DNA of 64,000 bases from Apostichopus japonicus (GCF_037975245.1 NC_092567.1:231501-295500), one strand, 5' to 3'; positions 12,301 through 22,423 are shown, numbered from the stretch's first letter. Numbers and translations are program-made. Notes: a model not told the origin generated them from the letters alone.

Positions 12301-14623
12301 AAATATGACATCTGTTCTTGTTGAGAGATTGTGTAAAACATGGTTTTCACAATTTGGTGAACTCAAACGACAATTGACCTCCGCCCACAACATTATTAGG
12401 CTTCTTGTACTCAATGGGGTACAATTACATACCAAATATGCGATCTGTCCAAACTTCCCTTGCGATATTATGTTTAGGAAGGTGTGTTAGTGTAGAGAGA
12501 CAGGTACTGTAAGAGGGGAGTGAAGTAAATGTTTGGAGTTTGTTGACCTCAAATGACCTTGTTGACCTCCTGCAAAATCAATAGGCTTCTTTAAATACTC
12601 AATGTTATACACCTTCATACCAAGTATGAGACCTGCCCAAGCTTCCAATATTGAGATATCAGTTTACAAGGTTTTCACACTTTGACCACTGATGACCCCA
12701 AATGAGCTTCAATCGCCACCAAACAACAATAGGCTTCTTGTACTTGATGTGGTATTTCTACACACTAAATGTGAAATTGGTTTGACCTTCCCTTCTTCAG
12801 ATATCATGTTTACAAGGTGGGCCTCACAAACTCGCGCTCTCACACACACAATTACGCCATCATGAATTTAAAGGTTACGATTATCATCAAAACCAAGAAA
12901 AATGACTGATGAGGGATAACTAAAGAGTAAACTGCAGAGCTGGACATTGATTTCAGGAGTTCAGTAGAATCTATAAAGCACAGCACAACTTGCAACACAT
13001 GGCATCAGAAATGTGATAACAACAAACTGACAACCATTACCACTATTGCTGGCAAGTATAGACTTAATACAAATGCTTTATTGTTTGACAAAAGACAACT
13101 ATATTTAACTCAATCACTAGATCCATAAATTTAACAAATATAACTATTCAAACTTTTGCTAGTCAGACTTTGTAACTGCACTCTGAAATCACACAACTGT
13201 AAGCTAAGGTTGACACTTACCAGTTCCTGTACCTGTGAAAAGGAGAAAGAAAGCAGATTAAACTCTAGAAATATCTCAAAATGAAGTGTATAATGGCATG
13301 TAATGCATTATACCTACATGAAAAATGGTTACAATGTGGACAGTAAAAAATGTAAATCTAGTGAAGAAAATTACAACTGCTGTACTACATGTAAATTTGT
13401 GTATCATATGGCTATGAAGAATACTTGTGATTATGAATATATGTAGCCTATCACTGTCACATCACACATTTCAAATATCACACTCATAAAGCAATGTGCA
13501 GTGAAAAAAAATTCAAATATGTCCAAATCTGTGTATTACAAACTTAAAGCAACATTTCCTAAACATACATACTGTAGTTACTGGTGTAATATATAAGAAA
13601 TCCTAAGAACATATTGTTCTTCCTTACAAATGATATCGCAATATTGAAATAAAAAAATAACAGCCCATGCCCCTTTTAAAATCCAGTGACTATAAGGGTT
13701 CCTGCTGGACACACAATGCAACTTCAGATAAATAGCTAAGATAATGAAGACATACATTTCATGTCAGCTTCTTATTTATGACACAACGTTTCAAAAAGAA
13801 ATAAACAAAACTTGACTTAAGAAAACCTCACAACCAATACAGAATAAATTGCACTATTATCGTACCACTTATTGATGTTGTAAATCACCAATATCATTTC
13901 AAATGAACACTAAAAATATGTTGTTAACTCCAAATCTGCTTCCAATGTGTCAGTTTGTGACTGAATCAATCACGACAGCAACTGTGTCAAAGTCACAATT
14001 AATTAATCATTAAGAAATCAGGGCCTTATTTTAAGCCAAGTCCTGAAGTTAGTGCCAAAGTTGAAATGGCCTAACTTAATTAGGCTGGGTAGAAGCCAGA
14101 ACTAGCCTACTACTGTATTACTAGTATTAGTAAGCATATTTAGGATACTTGGTAATCCCTTGGGTACCAAAGTTAACCTATTTACAAAGTGGCCGAAGAT
14201 ATTTTTAAAAAAAAACATACTTGATAAGGTTGGATTCATGCATACATTGCGGCAACATTTCCTCAATAATTAAATGCACGCCCATAACTAATTTAGGCAT
14301 ACTTGATGTGTCTCGTTCGTTTCAGTCACACCCAAACCGCACAACGAAGGGCTAAGCTATCCTAACCTACAACTAATGCCTTGCGAACTGAATTGTAATG
14401 AACATTAGGCCTAGCCTTAACTTGTTCAGCGTTGTGAGGTAGTGTTACTGTTACGCCTAGCCCACACGGGAGTAAAACAACTCATTAGACTAGGTGGGTC
14501 AGTTGACCTACCACATTTCACTTCGCATCGAGACAGACGACCATATCGAGAAAATATTTCTTCAATATCCCTCTGTCGACAGTCTTTACTCAAACGCCCA
14601 ACAAACAATTGAGCAGCGCACAT
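198..14623 (-). CDS. SR-type splicing factor: RRM + CCHC zinc knuckle + RGG linker + RS domain (9 coding exons)
   Basis: Spliced by eye from GT-AG borders: join of 14623-14512, 13232-13221, 10610-10570, 6801-6718, 4225-4135, 3780-3705, 2719-2705, 2089-1988 and 324-198; 660 nt, 219 aa plus TAG, frame kept at every junction. RNP2 is LFVGRL (residues 6-11) and the RNP1 region is TAYAFVDYDD (41-50). The RRM ends near VVEWAHGPKRGF (72-83). The zinc knuckle is C88-x2-C91-x4-H96-x4-C101. Residues 114-139 are RGG/Gly-rich and about 141-206 are rich in RS dipeptides; the C-terminus is acidic (YEDD). The start is supported by an in-frame TGA 30 nt upstream (14653-14651) and an A at -3. Proteins of this layout bind pre-mRNA through the RRM and knuckle and recruit the spliceosome through the RS tail in the nucleus. 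The RRM is closer in feel to SRSF4/5/6 or plant RS types than to SRSF7, although the knuckle recalls SRSF7 and plant RSZ proteins. I therefore give no symbol. Confidence 0.88.
641..1305. repeat. 39-bp intronic minisatellite, about 17 copies
   Basis: Unit AAGGAAATTGCTGCCAGGCA then GAGGTGGTATGAGTAGAAA on the plus strand. Two sub-types alternate: CCAGGCAGAGG and CCAGACAGAAG. It lies in the SR gene intron between exons 8 and 9. Because 39 is divisible by three and the unit lacks stops, several frames stay open; these are not genes. On the transcribed strand each unit reads as a pyrimidine-rich stretch ending in CAG. Confidence 0.93.
1988..2089 (-). CDS. SR gene coding exon 8 (RS domain part 1)
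   Basis: 102 nt, acceptor CTTGTCACAG|ATACAGC, donor TTCAAG|GTGAGA. Encodes YSRSRSKERYRKRSRDRSDS and onward, an RS-rich tail that would be the target of SRPK/CLK kinases in this family. Confidence 0.85.
2090..3704 (-). other. SR gene introns 6 and 7
   Basis: Apart from microexon 2705-2719 I see no gene here. It is AT-rich intron, with a C-rich run near 3467-3492. Confidence 0.7.
2705..2719 (-). CDS. SR gene coding exon 7, 15-nt (or 6-nt) microexon
   Basis: Two acceptors share one donor (|GTGAGTAC at 2704): CCTTATTAG|ATTTTCAAGGAGAAG gives 15 nt, and ATTTTCAAG|GAGAAG gives 6 nt. Both are multiples of three and both keep the frame into the RS domain (G-F-S-R-R-R or G-R-R). Without either, exon 6 would still join exon 8 in frame. 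The choice needs transcripts. Confidence 0.6.
3705..3780 (-). CDS. SR gene coding exon 6 (RGG/glycine-rich linker)
   Basis: 76 nt, acceptor TTCTTTTCAG|GTTTTG, donor GGCGG|GTGAGT. Encodes residues 114-139, an arginine-glycine-rich stretch (GRGRGRGRGG then WRGGGGGDRGGG). Confidence 0.85.
4135..4225 (-). CDS. SR gene coding exon 5 (CCHC zinc knuckle)
   Basis: 91 nt, acceptor CTCTATTAG|GGTGAAG, donor GGTCTC|GTAAGT. Residues 84-113 include CYTCGKHGHFAKNC, a textbook C-x2-C-x4-H-x4-C knuckle of the kind that binds RNA in SRSF7-like and RSZ proteins. Confidence 0.88.
4466..4543. repeat. short tandem duplication, 31-35 bp period
   Basis: GAAGTAATCAA followed by GAGATCCTCTAAATTTGAG occurs twice, plus a third partial GAAGTAATCAA; inside the SR gene intron 4. 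Confidence 0.85.
4625..4672. repeat. 16-bp tandem repeat, 3 copies
   Basis: CTTGAATGTGAACTCA twice, then CTTGAGTGTGAACTTA. Confidence 0.9.
4943..6717 (-). repeat. 82-bp tandem array of exon-4 end plus splice sites, 21 copies
   Basis: On the transcribed (minus) strand each unit is the 33-nt sequence coding VEWAHGPKRGF, the donor GTAAGTAGTAG, and about 49 nt ending TTAGTTGTTACAG, i.e. an AG acceptor in front of the next 33-mer. The parent is the true exon 4 (33-mer at 6750-6718, making a 22nd copy). The nearest duplicate 33-mer is 6668-6636. Some units are damaged: copy near 5341 lacks about 8 nt of the 33-mer; copies near 5911 and 6160 have lost one nt or more; copy near 5565 has lost the donor GT (TTTGAAAGT); the most distal copy near 4991 is rearranged to 44 nt. 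Unspliced, a unit hits an in-frame TAA five codons into the intron. Confidence 0.93.
6718..6801 (-). CDS. SR gene coding exon 4 (RRM C-terminal half)
   Basis: 84 nt in phase 0 at both ends, residues 56-83. Acceptor TTGACTAG|GATGCC, donor GGATTT|GTAAGTAG. It encodes RRM helix 2 and strand 4 (DAIRRENNREVEGQRIVVEW) followed by AHGPKRGF. Its last 33 nt and donor are the parent sequence of the 82-bp array downstream in the transcript (4943-6717). Confidence 0.88.
7771..7881. repeat. 37-bp tandem repeat, 3 copies
   Basis: ACCTTTAAAGTATGCAATGC then TAGATAACTCATTAAAC, starting at 7771, 7808 and 7845; in SR intron 3. Confidence 0.92.
8855..8938. repeat. 42-bp tandem duplication
   Basis: Two copies of CATAAATTCTGAACACAATA followed by TATGTCTTTCCATARTGAGAGA, with one difference seen; in SR intron 3. 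Confidence 0.92.
10570..10610 (-). CDS. SR gene coding exon 3 (RNP1)
   Basis: 41 nt, acceptor TTTCAAAG|CATACG, donor GCAGAA|GTAAGC. It encodes residues 42-55 (AYAFVDYDDKRDAE), the RNP1 strand and the start of RRM helix 2. Confidence 0.88.
10826..10935. repeat. CCGAT/ATCGG-rich repeat cluster, possible transposon end
   Basis: About nine CCGAT or ATCGG words in 105 bp in both orientations, beginning TAGTGTTCGACCGATAATCG. This resembles the subterminal repeats of hAT-like MITEs, but I found no matching second end or target-site duplication. Confidence 0.5.
11915..11983. repeat. 34-bp foldback (near-perfect inverted repeat)
   Basis: Arms 11915-11948 and 11950-11983 pair at 31 of 34 positions around a single-base loop (core GATCC-T-GGATC). 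It would form a strong hairpin or cruciform; in SR intron 2. Confidence 0.9.
12266..12830. repeat. degenerate tandem repeat, about 130-200 bp units, 3-4 copies
   Basis: Recurring order of words: TGACCTC/CAAATGACC, AATAGGCTTCTTGTACTCAA, ACATACCAAATATG, GATATCATGTTTACAAGG. The first copy (12266-12340) is partial. It looks like an old dispersed satellite; in SR intron 2. Confidence 0.7.
13221..13232 (-). CDS. SR gene coding exon 2, 12-nt microexon
   Basis: Acceptor TTTTCACAG|, exon GTACAGGAACTG, donor |GTAAGTGTC. It adds residues G-T-G-T in the loop before RNP1. Twelve nt is a multiple of three, so skipping it gives an in-frame RRM with a shorter loop. Inclusion is inferred from strong splice signals and frame, not from transcripts. 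Confidence 0.7.
13233..14511 (-). other. SR gene intron 1
   Basis: AT-rich intron; no repeat or coding sequence recognised. Confidence 0.65.
14512..14623 (-). CDS. SR gene coding exon 1 (start codon, RRM first half)
   Basis: 112 nt coding, residues 1-37 plus one base. It carries RNP2 (LFVGRL) and helix 1 of the RRM (RDIEEIFSRYGRL). The donor is TGTG|GTAGGT at 14511. Upstream in the same frame is a TGA at 14653-14651, and a tiny upstream ORF (MNESR, 14668-14651) ends at that same TGA; whether it lies in the 5'UTR is not known. Confidence 0.88.
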
Positions 14624-14668
14624 CTTTAGCTTGTGAATCGTACTCTGTACTCAACGGCTTTCATTCAT

Positions 14669-16020
14669 CTATCATAACAGAAATTACAGAAAGAAGTATT
14701 GTATCGAACGCCGAATCCGACACGTCAAATTTAAGCAGCTGGTGGCCGTTCATTTCGAAAACAAAACTATTCTCTCCGTTTTCAATAAAATATACTCAGA
14801 TGACAGTCGCGAATCCAGGGAGAGATAGGGGTGACACCCCCCCCCCTTCACTCTCCTTTAACCCCACAAAAATAAATATTATATTATAGCACAACTTTTA
14901 GTGTGGACTATAGCCCTAATTTATATTTTAAATGGACTCACACTGGGCCATTTCACGTCTATTTTATCCACCCCTAGCACACACACACCCCTACTTGCAA
15001 GTAGGAGTCGGCTTCCTCTCCTTTTAAAATTCTGGATCCACACCAGCACCACGTTCAATATAAACGTTACAATTAAAGCTTGTAATTATTTTTAGATATA
15101 GCAGGGAGGCAGGGTTCCTGAAAATTCTGCCTTGATTCTAACAGCAAAGTAGACTACAGACCTTAGCCCACTTCCTACCAGTGCGTATGTGTTGATTTCA
15201 AAAGGTGACAATCATTCCAGTCTCCAGAGTAGATATATTAAATGAGACACAAAACCATGACCAATGCAATATTTATCTACAAGTGTGATAGACAGAACTG
15301 TATGCCTCTCATGATCGGTTCCCCAAACAGCTAAGAAAAATTGTATTTTCCATTTGAGCGATATATCACAGCATTATTTTCTTCATCCACACTGCTGAGT
15401 ATTTTAGTACTTTAATTAAATATCACACTTTGAAATATGCAACCAATATGAGTTCCATACTATCCAATGCTGTAATGAGAAATAGGGAAAGACGATATTG
15501 CCAATTTAACTCCTCTAACCAACTATATTATTAATTCACACGATCCATATTCCAAATACTGTAATAAGATTACCAAAATAGTAACTCGGGACAATCAGGC
15601 ACAGATGAACATCTAGCTTTGCCCATGGAGAATGATGTTGATTGTGCTCAATATACATCACCATTTTAAATCCCTCTAACACTTACAACCACGAGTATTT
15701 GCCGCCACCTACTATAGAATTTCAAATCGGATGAATTTAAAAGTACTTTCAATAAATATATCATTATTACCCTGTATGACTGACATAATTTTCTGAACAA
15801 TTTCGACATCCCCACAACGAAGTAACTATAAGGGGCAATTTAAACCTGATACCCATATAACATAATACCTGGGTTTCGATGTACTTACCTTCATTTACGT
15901 CTGGTTAATTGTGATGGATATTGTATTGTAGATGATGTATTGTAGTGAGAAGGTGTACCCTTATGTTTTGGCCTTATGAATATTAATGAAGTTATGGGGT
16001 CAAACGTAAAAAAATATTTA
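14669..16020. other. intergenic, nothing recognised
   Basis: Probable 5' flank and promoter region of the SR gene at its left side; no clear TATA box, no coding exon and no RNA gene that I can support. Confidence 0.5.
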
Positions 16021-16300
16021 CATTGCAAGAACTCTGCAACCTTAATTTGGATTGTAACCAAACTGGTACATGTAGGCCTGATTTTTTTGTACCAAATGGG
16101 CCCCCACAATTCTGGGCCCATTATTAGGTGGACTGGACCAAAATTTTATGTCCACTGCATTGCAATAATTGTGCAACCATAAGTCGTATTGTAGCCAAAC
16201 TTGGTATACACAGTTTTTGGTTAATAGCTGGTACATGTATGCTTAAATATTTGGAGACCATCTGGGCCCCAAAAATTCTGGACCAATTAATGCACCTGGA
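16021..16300. repeat. two-copy degenerate direct repeat, about 137 bp
   Basis: CATTGCAAGAACTCTGCAAC at 16021 and CATTGCAATAATTGTGCAAC at 16158 start two related segments that share CCAAACTGGTACA-like and TGGGCCCC...ATTCTGG words in the same order. Confidence 0.7.
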
Positions 16301-16810
16301 GCTCATTTTATTAGCTCAACCGACTAATGTGGGTAAAGCTTAGGTAGCTGGAAAAATATCTCTCTCTCATTTGAAAAGCCTACTTGTACAATGGCTGGCT
16401 GATTATTGAGAAATGTGCAGAGGTGGCACATTGGGATGGCTTATACAGCATGTGCATGAATACAGAATAGATGAGTGGATATATGGAAGTGGTATAATGT
16501 TCTGCAAGTTTCATCATTTCTCAGTGTCTTAGCATTCTTTTAAGAATTCTCACTCCTTTGATGATGTGGATATGTGATATGGTAGTTGTGTTTATCTGGA
16601 GGGAGGAAGTTTATTAGGGTGCGGAACAGCCAAAAAGTCATAAGCCATTGCATATCAGTTTGAGTCACTCCAAGATTAATGTATGTCGTCCAGTTACAGA
16701 AATTCATAATCATGGATGTTAAATATGAATCTAAGAGACTGACTTCGGTCAGCTTGTGGCTTTGATAAGCCAATAAGGCTCCATTGCGAGTTCCTGCTTG
16801 CAGAAGGATC

Positions 16811-16926
16811 TAAAATACATACTTACATACAAACAAACATACATACATACACCCTCACACACACACGCACACGCACACATACATACACACACACACATAC
16901 ACACATAGGGCCTACATACATACATG
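16811..16926. repeat. CA / CATA microsatellite
   Basis: Mixed (CATA)n, (CA)n and CACACG runs; a simple-sequence tract. Confidence 0.95.
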
Positions 16927-17178
16927 CACATCAGAAGACAGATCCTTGCTATGCCGATTAGGTACTTATCTATGTGTGTGCCAACTGATATTTGATGCCA
17001 GTTTATCTCAGTCTAAGCAGGGAAGTGGTCTAAGCTTGGTGACCATGAGTAATTTGCTAAAACTGTTTTTCAGGGCAGAGTTTCCTGTGTTTGTAACCTG
17101 ATTCCCTTGTGATGCTGAGCTACCAGTGCTTTACCACATTGGCCGTGGAGCTGTATGCATAGTACTTTTAGTAAAAAA

Positions 17179-17385
17179 GGACTCATCCGCTCTCAAACCC
17201 CAGTCCCCTTGCATCGAGACTGATTGTGTGATCACCGTCAGATATATAACGATTCCCCTAGAAAGGGCTGATCCGCTCTCAACCCCAGTCCCCTTGCATC
17301 GATACTGTTACTGAGTGATCATCGTCAGGTGTGTATCACCATTCCCCTAGACAGGGCTGAATCACTCTCAACCCCAGGCTGAGGT
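17179..17385. repeat. tandem repeat, about 87 bp, 2 full and 1 partial copies
   Basis: GATCCGCTCTCAACCCCAGT followed by CCCCTTGCATCGA and a GTCAG...GATTCCCCTAGA tail, starting at 17179, 17265 and 17354. Confidence 0.85.
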
Positions 17386-17584
17386 TATTTTCAAGGTGCT
17401 TCGACAACACAGCTAGTTGACCTTCAACGTCACTTCCGTTTCAGATTCGCTGATAATATGAATCATTTTAGGGGTAAATTGTGAAGCTTTTGGATGTGTT
17501 AGGGATAGAGATAAAGATACCAGTTACTTTTAGATCATAATGAAAACCAAAGTCATCAAATCAAGTCAAGAAATGATGGAAAAC

Positions 17585-17745
17585 GAACACTCTGTGAGCT
17601 GTACCAAATGTTTGAATCACCAATGTGAGCGAAACACTCAAAATGCAATACCAAGTATTTGAATCACTGTTCCCTTGGTAAGTGAAACACTCAGAATGTA
17701 ATTAGACTACCAAGTGTTTGAATGTGGCACTCGGAATGCAATACA
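17585..17745. repeat. degenerate 48-59 bp repeat, 3 copies
   Basis: ACCAARTRTTTGAATCAC at 17602, 17650 and 17709, each followed by a GAAACACTCARAATG-like word. Confidence 0.75.
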
Positions 17746-18352
17746 CTACAAGTACAATAAATGATGGCAGAAAAAAATTATAAAGTCTTGGCTGATAATG
17801 GTGAAATCTTGTCCATTTGTGTTAAATGCAGGACACAGACACATTCTCGTGGCTGCTTGTCCATCTGTGCAACATATATAGAGCCTGTACTTCCTTCATG
17901 ATTAGATATTATGCAGCTCTTTAAGAAAAGCATGACATGTTTGTCCAAGGGTGTTGGGTGTGAAGGGGGTATACCAGTGAGAAGGAAATAAGGGAGGTGC
18001 CTCATTTGTCCATAAGTAGTTTATTAAGCCCCTATATGTAATATGGTGAAGCATTAGTTAGCTTATTTCCAAGTAATGGTTTTGAGGCAAACCTGGGAGA
18101 GGGAACAAGGGGGTGCCCCCACCCATTTTAAAGAATTTTGGGTTTCTAGTTGTGTATTTGAAAATTTGCTCAAGGTCAGGGAAAATGTGGGAGGAGACAT
18201 AATCTGCCCCTGTCCCAACCCCCATAATCCCGCCAGTGGGTTTGTTTGTACCAAAAGCAGCTGGTAATGAGCTTGAACGACATCAGCTTCCATTCTTTAT
18301 TTACAAATGAGGGGGGGGGGGCACTTTCTTATTGAAGTGTTAGTGTATGTGT

Positions 18353-18718
18353 CAAGGGCGTAGGAACCGGGGGAGGCTGGGAGGCGCCAGCCCCCCAGTG
18401 AAAAATGTGGAGGGGCGGAAGTATCATTCCGCCCCCCCCGCTTCGCAAGTCAGAAAACCCCTTTTTCATTTCCAAATGAGAAAAAAAATCTCATTTGGAG
18501 CACCAAATTGCATCTAAGGCCAGGTGAAAATACAAAATTAAGTTTACAAAATGGAGTGGGTGTTGAAGTGTGCTATATTGCACCAAATTGCATCTGAGGC
18601 CACCTGGAAATGCAAAAAATTCCAAAGGGGAGGGGGACCCCCCTCCCCTTAGACCCCTCCCCCAGGCCGGCCATCAGTCTTCAGCCCCCTCACTCAAAAG
18701 TACCTTCCTACGCCACTG
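18353..18718. mobile_element. hAT-type MITE, 366 bp
   Basis: Terminal inverted repeats CAAGGGCGTAGGAA and (reverse complement of the right end) CAGTGGCGTAGGAA. The flanks are a perfect 8-bp direct repeat GTATGTGT at 18345-18352 and 18719-18726, the target-site length made by hAT transposases. No transposase is encoded. Internally there is a foldback (TCCAAATGAG/CTCATTTGGA near 18470-18500) and two copies of CACCAAATTGCATCTRAGGC. Non-autonomous. Confidence 0.88.
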
Positions 18719-18842
18719 GTATGTGTTGTTGAAAAACTATGAAATGTTTACCAATTGTACACATTTGCTGTCACATCGTTCTAAGTTGTAACAAGCTAAC
18801 TGTAAATTAAGAAATCTTTCCGTACTGGCATTGCACCTTCAA

Positions 18843-20248
18843 CAGGGTTGGCATTTTCCCGGGAAAAACCTGTTTTTCCCACTAAGCGGTAAAAACCAGG
18901 TAAAAACCGGGAAAAACTGGTAAATACCGGTAAAAACCGCCTCTGTCTCGAAAACTAGTATTAATTGTCCGTAAAATGCAGGGTCATCAGTAGGCACGAT
19001 ATTGTTTCATGACAGGCATATTTTATTGAATATGGGAGTTTCTTAGCTTCATTTTGAGCTATTTTATCACATTCTTATTCTACTTTTTGTGGAAAAAAGA
19101 GTATTTTTCGTATTGCACATGTATAGTTATTCTGTCACGATCTCTTAAGCAGTATGCATTGCCTATTGCCCAAACCATTATAGGTCTACACTGGGACATT
19201 CACCCCTCCTAAATTCTTCAGGCCTATTATGTGGCATGAACAGCGGAGGATAGAACGAAGTGGCGAACCATGGCATCCAAAGCCTCAAAGGGACAAGGAA
19301 CCATATAATAATATAATATTATGAGCTCAGACAGTTCATTCCATTCCATTAATACAGTAGGCAACAGTCTATTGAGGTGAACTTCAATCCAGGGGGCTCA
19401 ATAGAAACTGCTTTGAAACTTTGTAAGGCACATGGGCCCAATTAAAGTATTAAACGCACAATGGCCCTATGGAGCCATTCACACAACCAAACTGTTTACC
19501 TTGATGCAAACATGGTCCAATTATTATACAACTTCATGCATGAGTGATTAAACACTTTGAGGTGGACAGGTGAGGTGATACTGGGCATTTCCTGTGTATA
19601 GGCTAACTGAAGAGGTAGGAGTATCAACAACACAAGTAACTGTTCCAATTGTTACTTATTCTCAAATTAGTTGATGTCACAACAGTCACTTAGTACAGTG
19701 CCTATAAGCAATATAAGCATAGTACAGTGCCTAGTGCGAAGTGTGAACAGAGTACAATTTATCGCAGACATGAAGTGATCGTTCTTGGATGTGAATCACC
19801 ATTTGGATCTGAGCGGACTAATGTGACATGTATAATATGACGAACCATATAGCCCTAGGAGGCACCAACAGTTTGATACGAGTCCATTCTCTAGATAATG
19901 GAATTATGCATCTCGATAGGAAAATAAATTTGGTTGATTTGAGCATCCAATATATTATTTATTTGAATTATTTATAATAGTCTAATCGGTAAACTCACAA
20001 GTTATAGATCATAGCTGTTCTTTGGATGTAACCCAACCCCCTACCATAAGATGCCATTTTCTTGTAGATTCTATGCTCCTCCACAAGTTCCACATGAGTT
20101 TTTAGGAATTCTATATAATTTGAGGTTTTTCCCGGTTTTTCCCAGTTTTTCCCACTTATAGGTGGGAAAAACCTCCCGGTAAAAACCGGTAAAAAACTTG
20201 TTTTTACCGGGGCGGTAAAAACCGCCCGGTAAAAACCGGCCAACCCTG
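18843..20248. mobile_element. hAT-type non-autonomous element, 1406 bp
   Basis: Both ends read inwards as CAGGGTTGGC, and a perfect 8-bp duplication ACCTTCAA flanks it (18835-18842 and 20249-20256). The subterminal regions (18855-18950 and 20125-20240) are packed with GGTAAAAACCGG-like and GGGAAAAACC words in both orientations, as expected of transposase-binding repeats. The interior (about 18,960-20,120) has no transposase-length frame, so it is likely an internal-deletion derivative. Confidence 0.88.
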
Positions 20249-20256
20249 ACCTTCAA

Positions 20257-22198
20257 GAGTATAGTGAGCAGAATTTGACCACAAAATGTCTGCCTTGTCA
20301 AGTTCTATCATACCCCGAAATTGACACATTTGTCGATAAGGTAACTGTATATTTTGTGTAATTATAAATCCATTGACTCTGGATGATGTTTGCTATGCTC
20401 TGAGCCTCTAAACTTAGACAGACCAGGTCCCAGATAGAAGCGGTATAATGTTGAGGTAATTTTGTTTATTTTGAGGGAGTAATATTTCTAAATGCCCAAA
20501 AAATATGTGCAAAACTTGGGAGAGGGCTTTAAAAAATCCACAATTTGATCAGCATATACCTGAAATGGATTCAAAGTCATGAAATATGTACCTCTGCTTC
20601 GCTGCAAAAAGTTTAGGTTAATTGCCTGCTGTATCGTTGCTAGTAAAATTTGAAGGTGCGTCAATTACAAATGTGCGTCAATTATAAAGCCATTACTATA
20701 ATTCACATTGATCGCTTTGCCAATTGCCATACAAAGTTTCTTTTATAGGATTAGCCTTTACTCTATAGCAAGTCACATTAAGTGCTCAAAAGTTTGATAT
20801 TCTTCTTGGGAAAGTCTGAGAGGCTTGATGTTATCTGTTGGTGGACTTGAACCACCTGCTGAATAAATTCTGCATCGCCTGAACAGATTTTAATTATGGC
20901 CAAACAAATTACCAAGAAGAAATCATTTACTTAGCTGACAGTTCACTGTCACCTTGCAAATTGAAATTACCAACAACAAGACCTCTTATCCTTAGGTCTC
21001 TAAACCAACCTTAGTAGAGTAGACCTAGCATGATATACCCAGCAAACACAAATACGTTTTAAAAACGTTATTAAAACGTTTCGTCTTTTGTTATGATAAC
21101 GTTATTTGTGGTGTAATAAATATGTCATGAAAACGTTTATAGGCTATTATTTCAAGACTAACGTTGCACATGACTTTAAATTTCCCCCCTCGTATTTGTC
21201 TCTTGTCTTATTTTGGTAATAGTAACGGTTTTAAAGAAATTTTATCTTCTAGAGGAACCCGATTCGAATATTGGTTGTTGGTCCAAATAATCTAGGCCTA
21301 GGGCCTATGGTTATTAATATTTTATTTGTGAACGTTGTTATTGTTATTATAGTGTTAGGCTAACGGTTATGCAGTTAGGCTACCTCTATAGTCTTGGGGC
21401 CTAAGGTGCCGCCAGCTACAATTAAACTGCAAAGCCATGCTTATATAATTTTCCCAACGATAACAGTTCAAGTCGCGAGAAAACATGAATTCTTCTCTCA
21501 TTTTAACTTACAGGCTTCAATACCAGGCTGCCGAGTTGTCGTCATCTTCAGGGTAGCCGTCATCTACAATTAAAGTACAAGGTATTTGCACTTTCCATTT
21601 CATTTTAACGCGCCATGGCCACAGTACAGGCGCTTGGTTCTTAATTGGCTCTTGGAAACGGAATCTTAGTAGGCCTAGCCTTTAAGGTGGCATACTCCTA
21701 TTAGAGTATAAATCCATCCGCCCGATTGTTCTCCTTCAGGAAAAGTGCAAAAAAGCAGCAGGAGAACACATTTTATTTGACCTGTTATGAATCATGATCT
21801 AGTTTGTTGTGGCTTGCATGTTGAAGAGCATGAATGGAAGTACATGTGGTGAGAAAATTGGGTCAATTAAGGCAATTTGAGAGCCCTTAAGGCCTCCCAT
21901 GAGCAGCGCAGGAAAATTGTTTACCACTGAGTGAAGAGGTTTGTTTACAAGTGACGAAAACTTCCGGCTCGGATAGCAAAAATTTCTACATGGTCATGAT
22001 ACGGAAAATTGATGGTGCCATGAAAAGCCAACTTGTCAGCTATACGGTGATGGGTAGCGTTTGGCTAGTGAAAACTTCTTTCTTGACTTAGAGACCAAAT
22101 TACTTCTGTGATTTAGTGTGTAAGTCGAAGAGGCTATTAATGGGCGTATGCTACCGTAGAGGCTGAGAAGCTAAGCTGTATTACTGACCTCATCAAAC
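20257..22198. other. intergenic left flank of the H1 array
   Basis: No gene recognised. A lone TATAAA lies at about 21707, and a possible minus-strand 52-nt exon at 21563-21512 has good splice borders (see findings). The flank meets the array abruptly near 22198. Confidence 0.5.
21045..21170. repeat. AACGTT-rich repeat fragment
   Basis: Repeated AAAACGTT/AACGTTTT/AACGTTAT words in about 120 bp; looks like part of a dispersed palindrome-rich repeat. No ends identified. Confidence 0.55.
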
Positions 22199-22423
22199 AA
22201 AGCCGCAGTACGAGAGAAAGCTAAGGCCAAGAAGGCTGCTGCTAAGTCAAAGAAACCCTCACCGAAAGCTAAGAAAACGACCAAGCCAAAGAAGAAAACC
22301 ACCAAGACACCCACCAAGAAAGCCGTAGTCAAGAAAGCCGTAGTCAAGAAAGCCGTGAAACCGAAGAAAACAGTTAAGCCCAAGACGTCCGCCACCAAAC
22401 CTAAGAAGACAACTAAGAAGTAG
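22199..22423 (+). pseudogene. 5'-truncated histone H1 fragment at the array edge (type A)
   Basis: Matches H1 codons K114-K187 and the stop, then the normal 3' flank with stem-loop at 22452-22467 and an 11-C tract. Upstream of codon 114 the sequence is unrelated flank, so there is no promoter, start or globular domain. It marks the left breakpoint of the tandem array. Confidence 0.93.
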
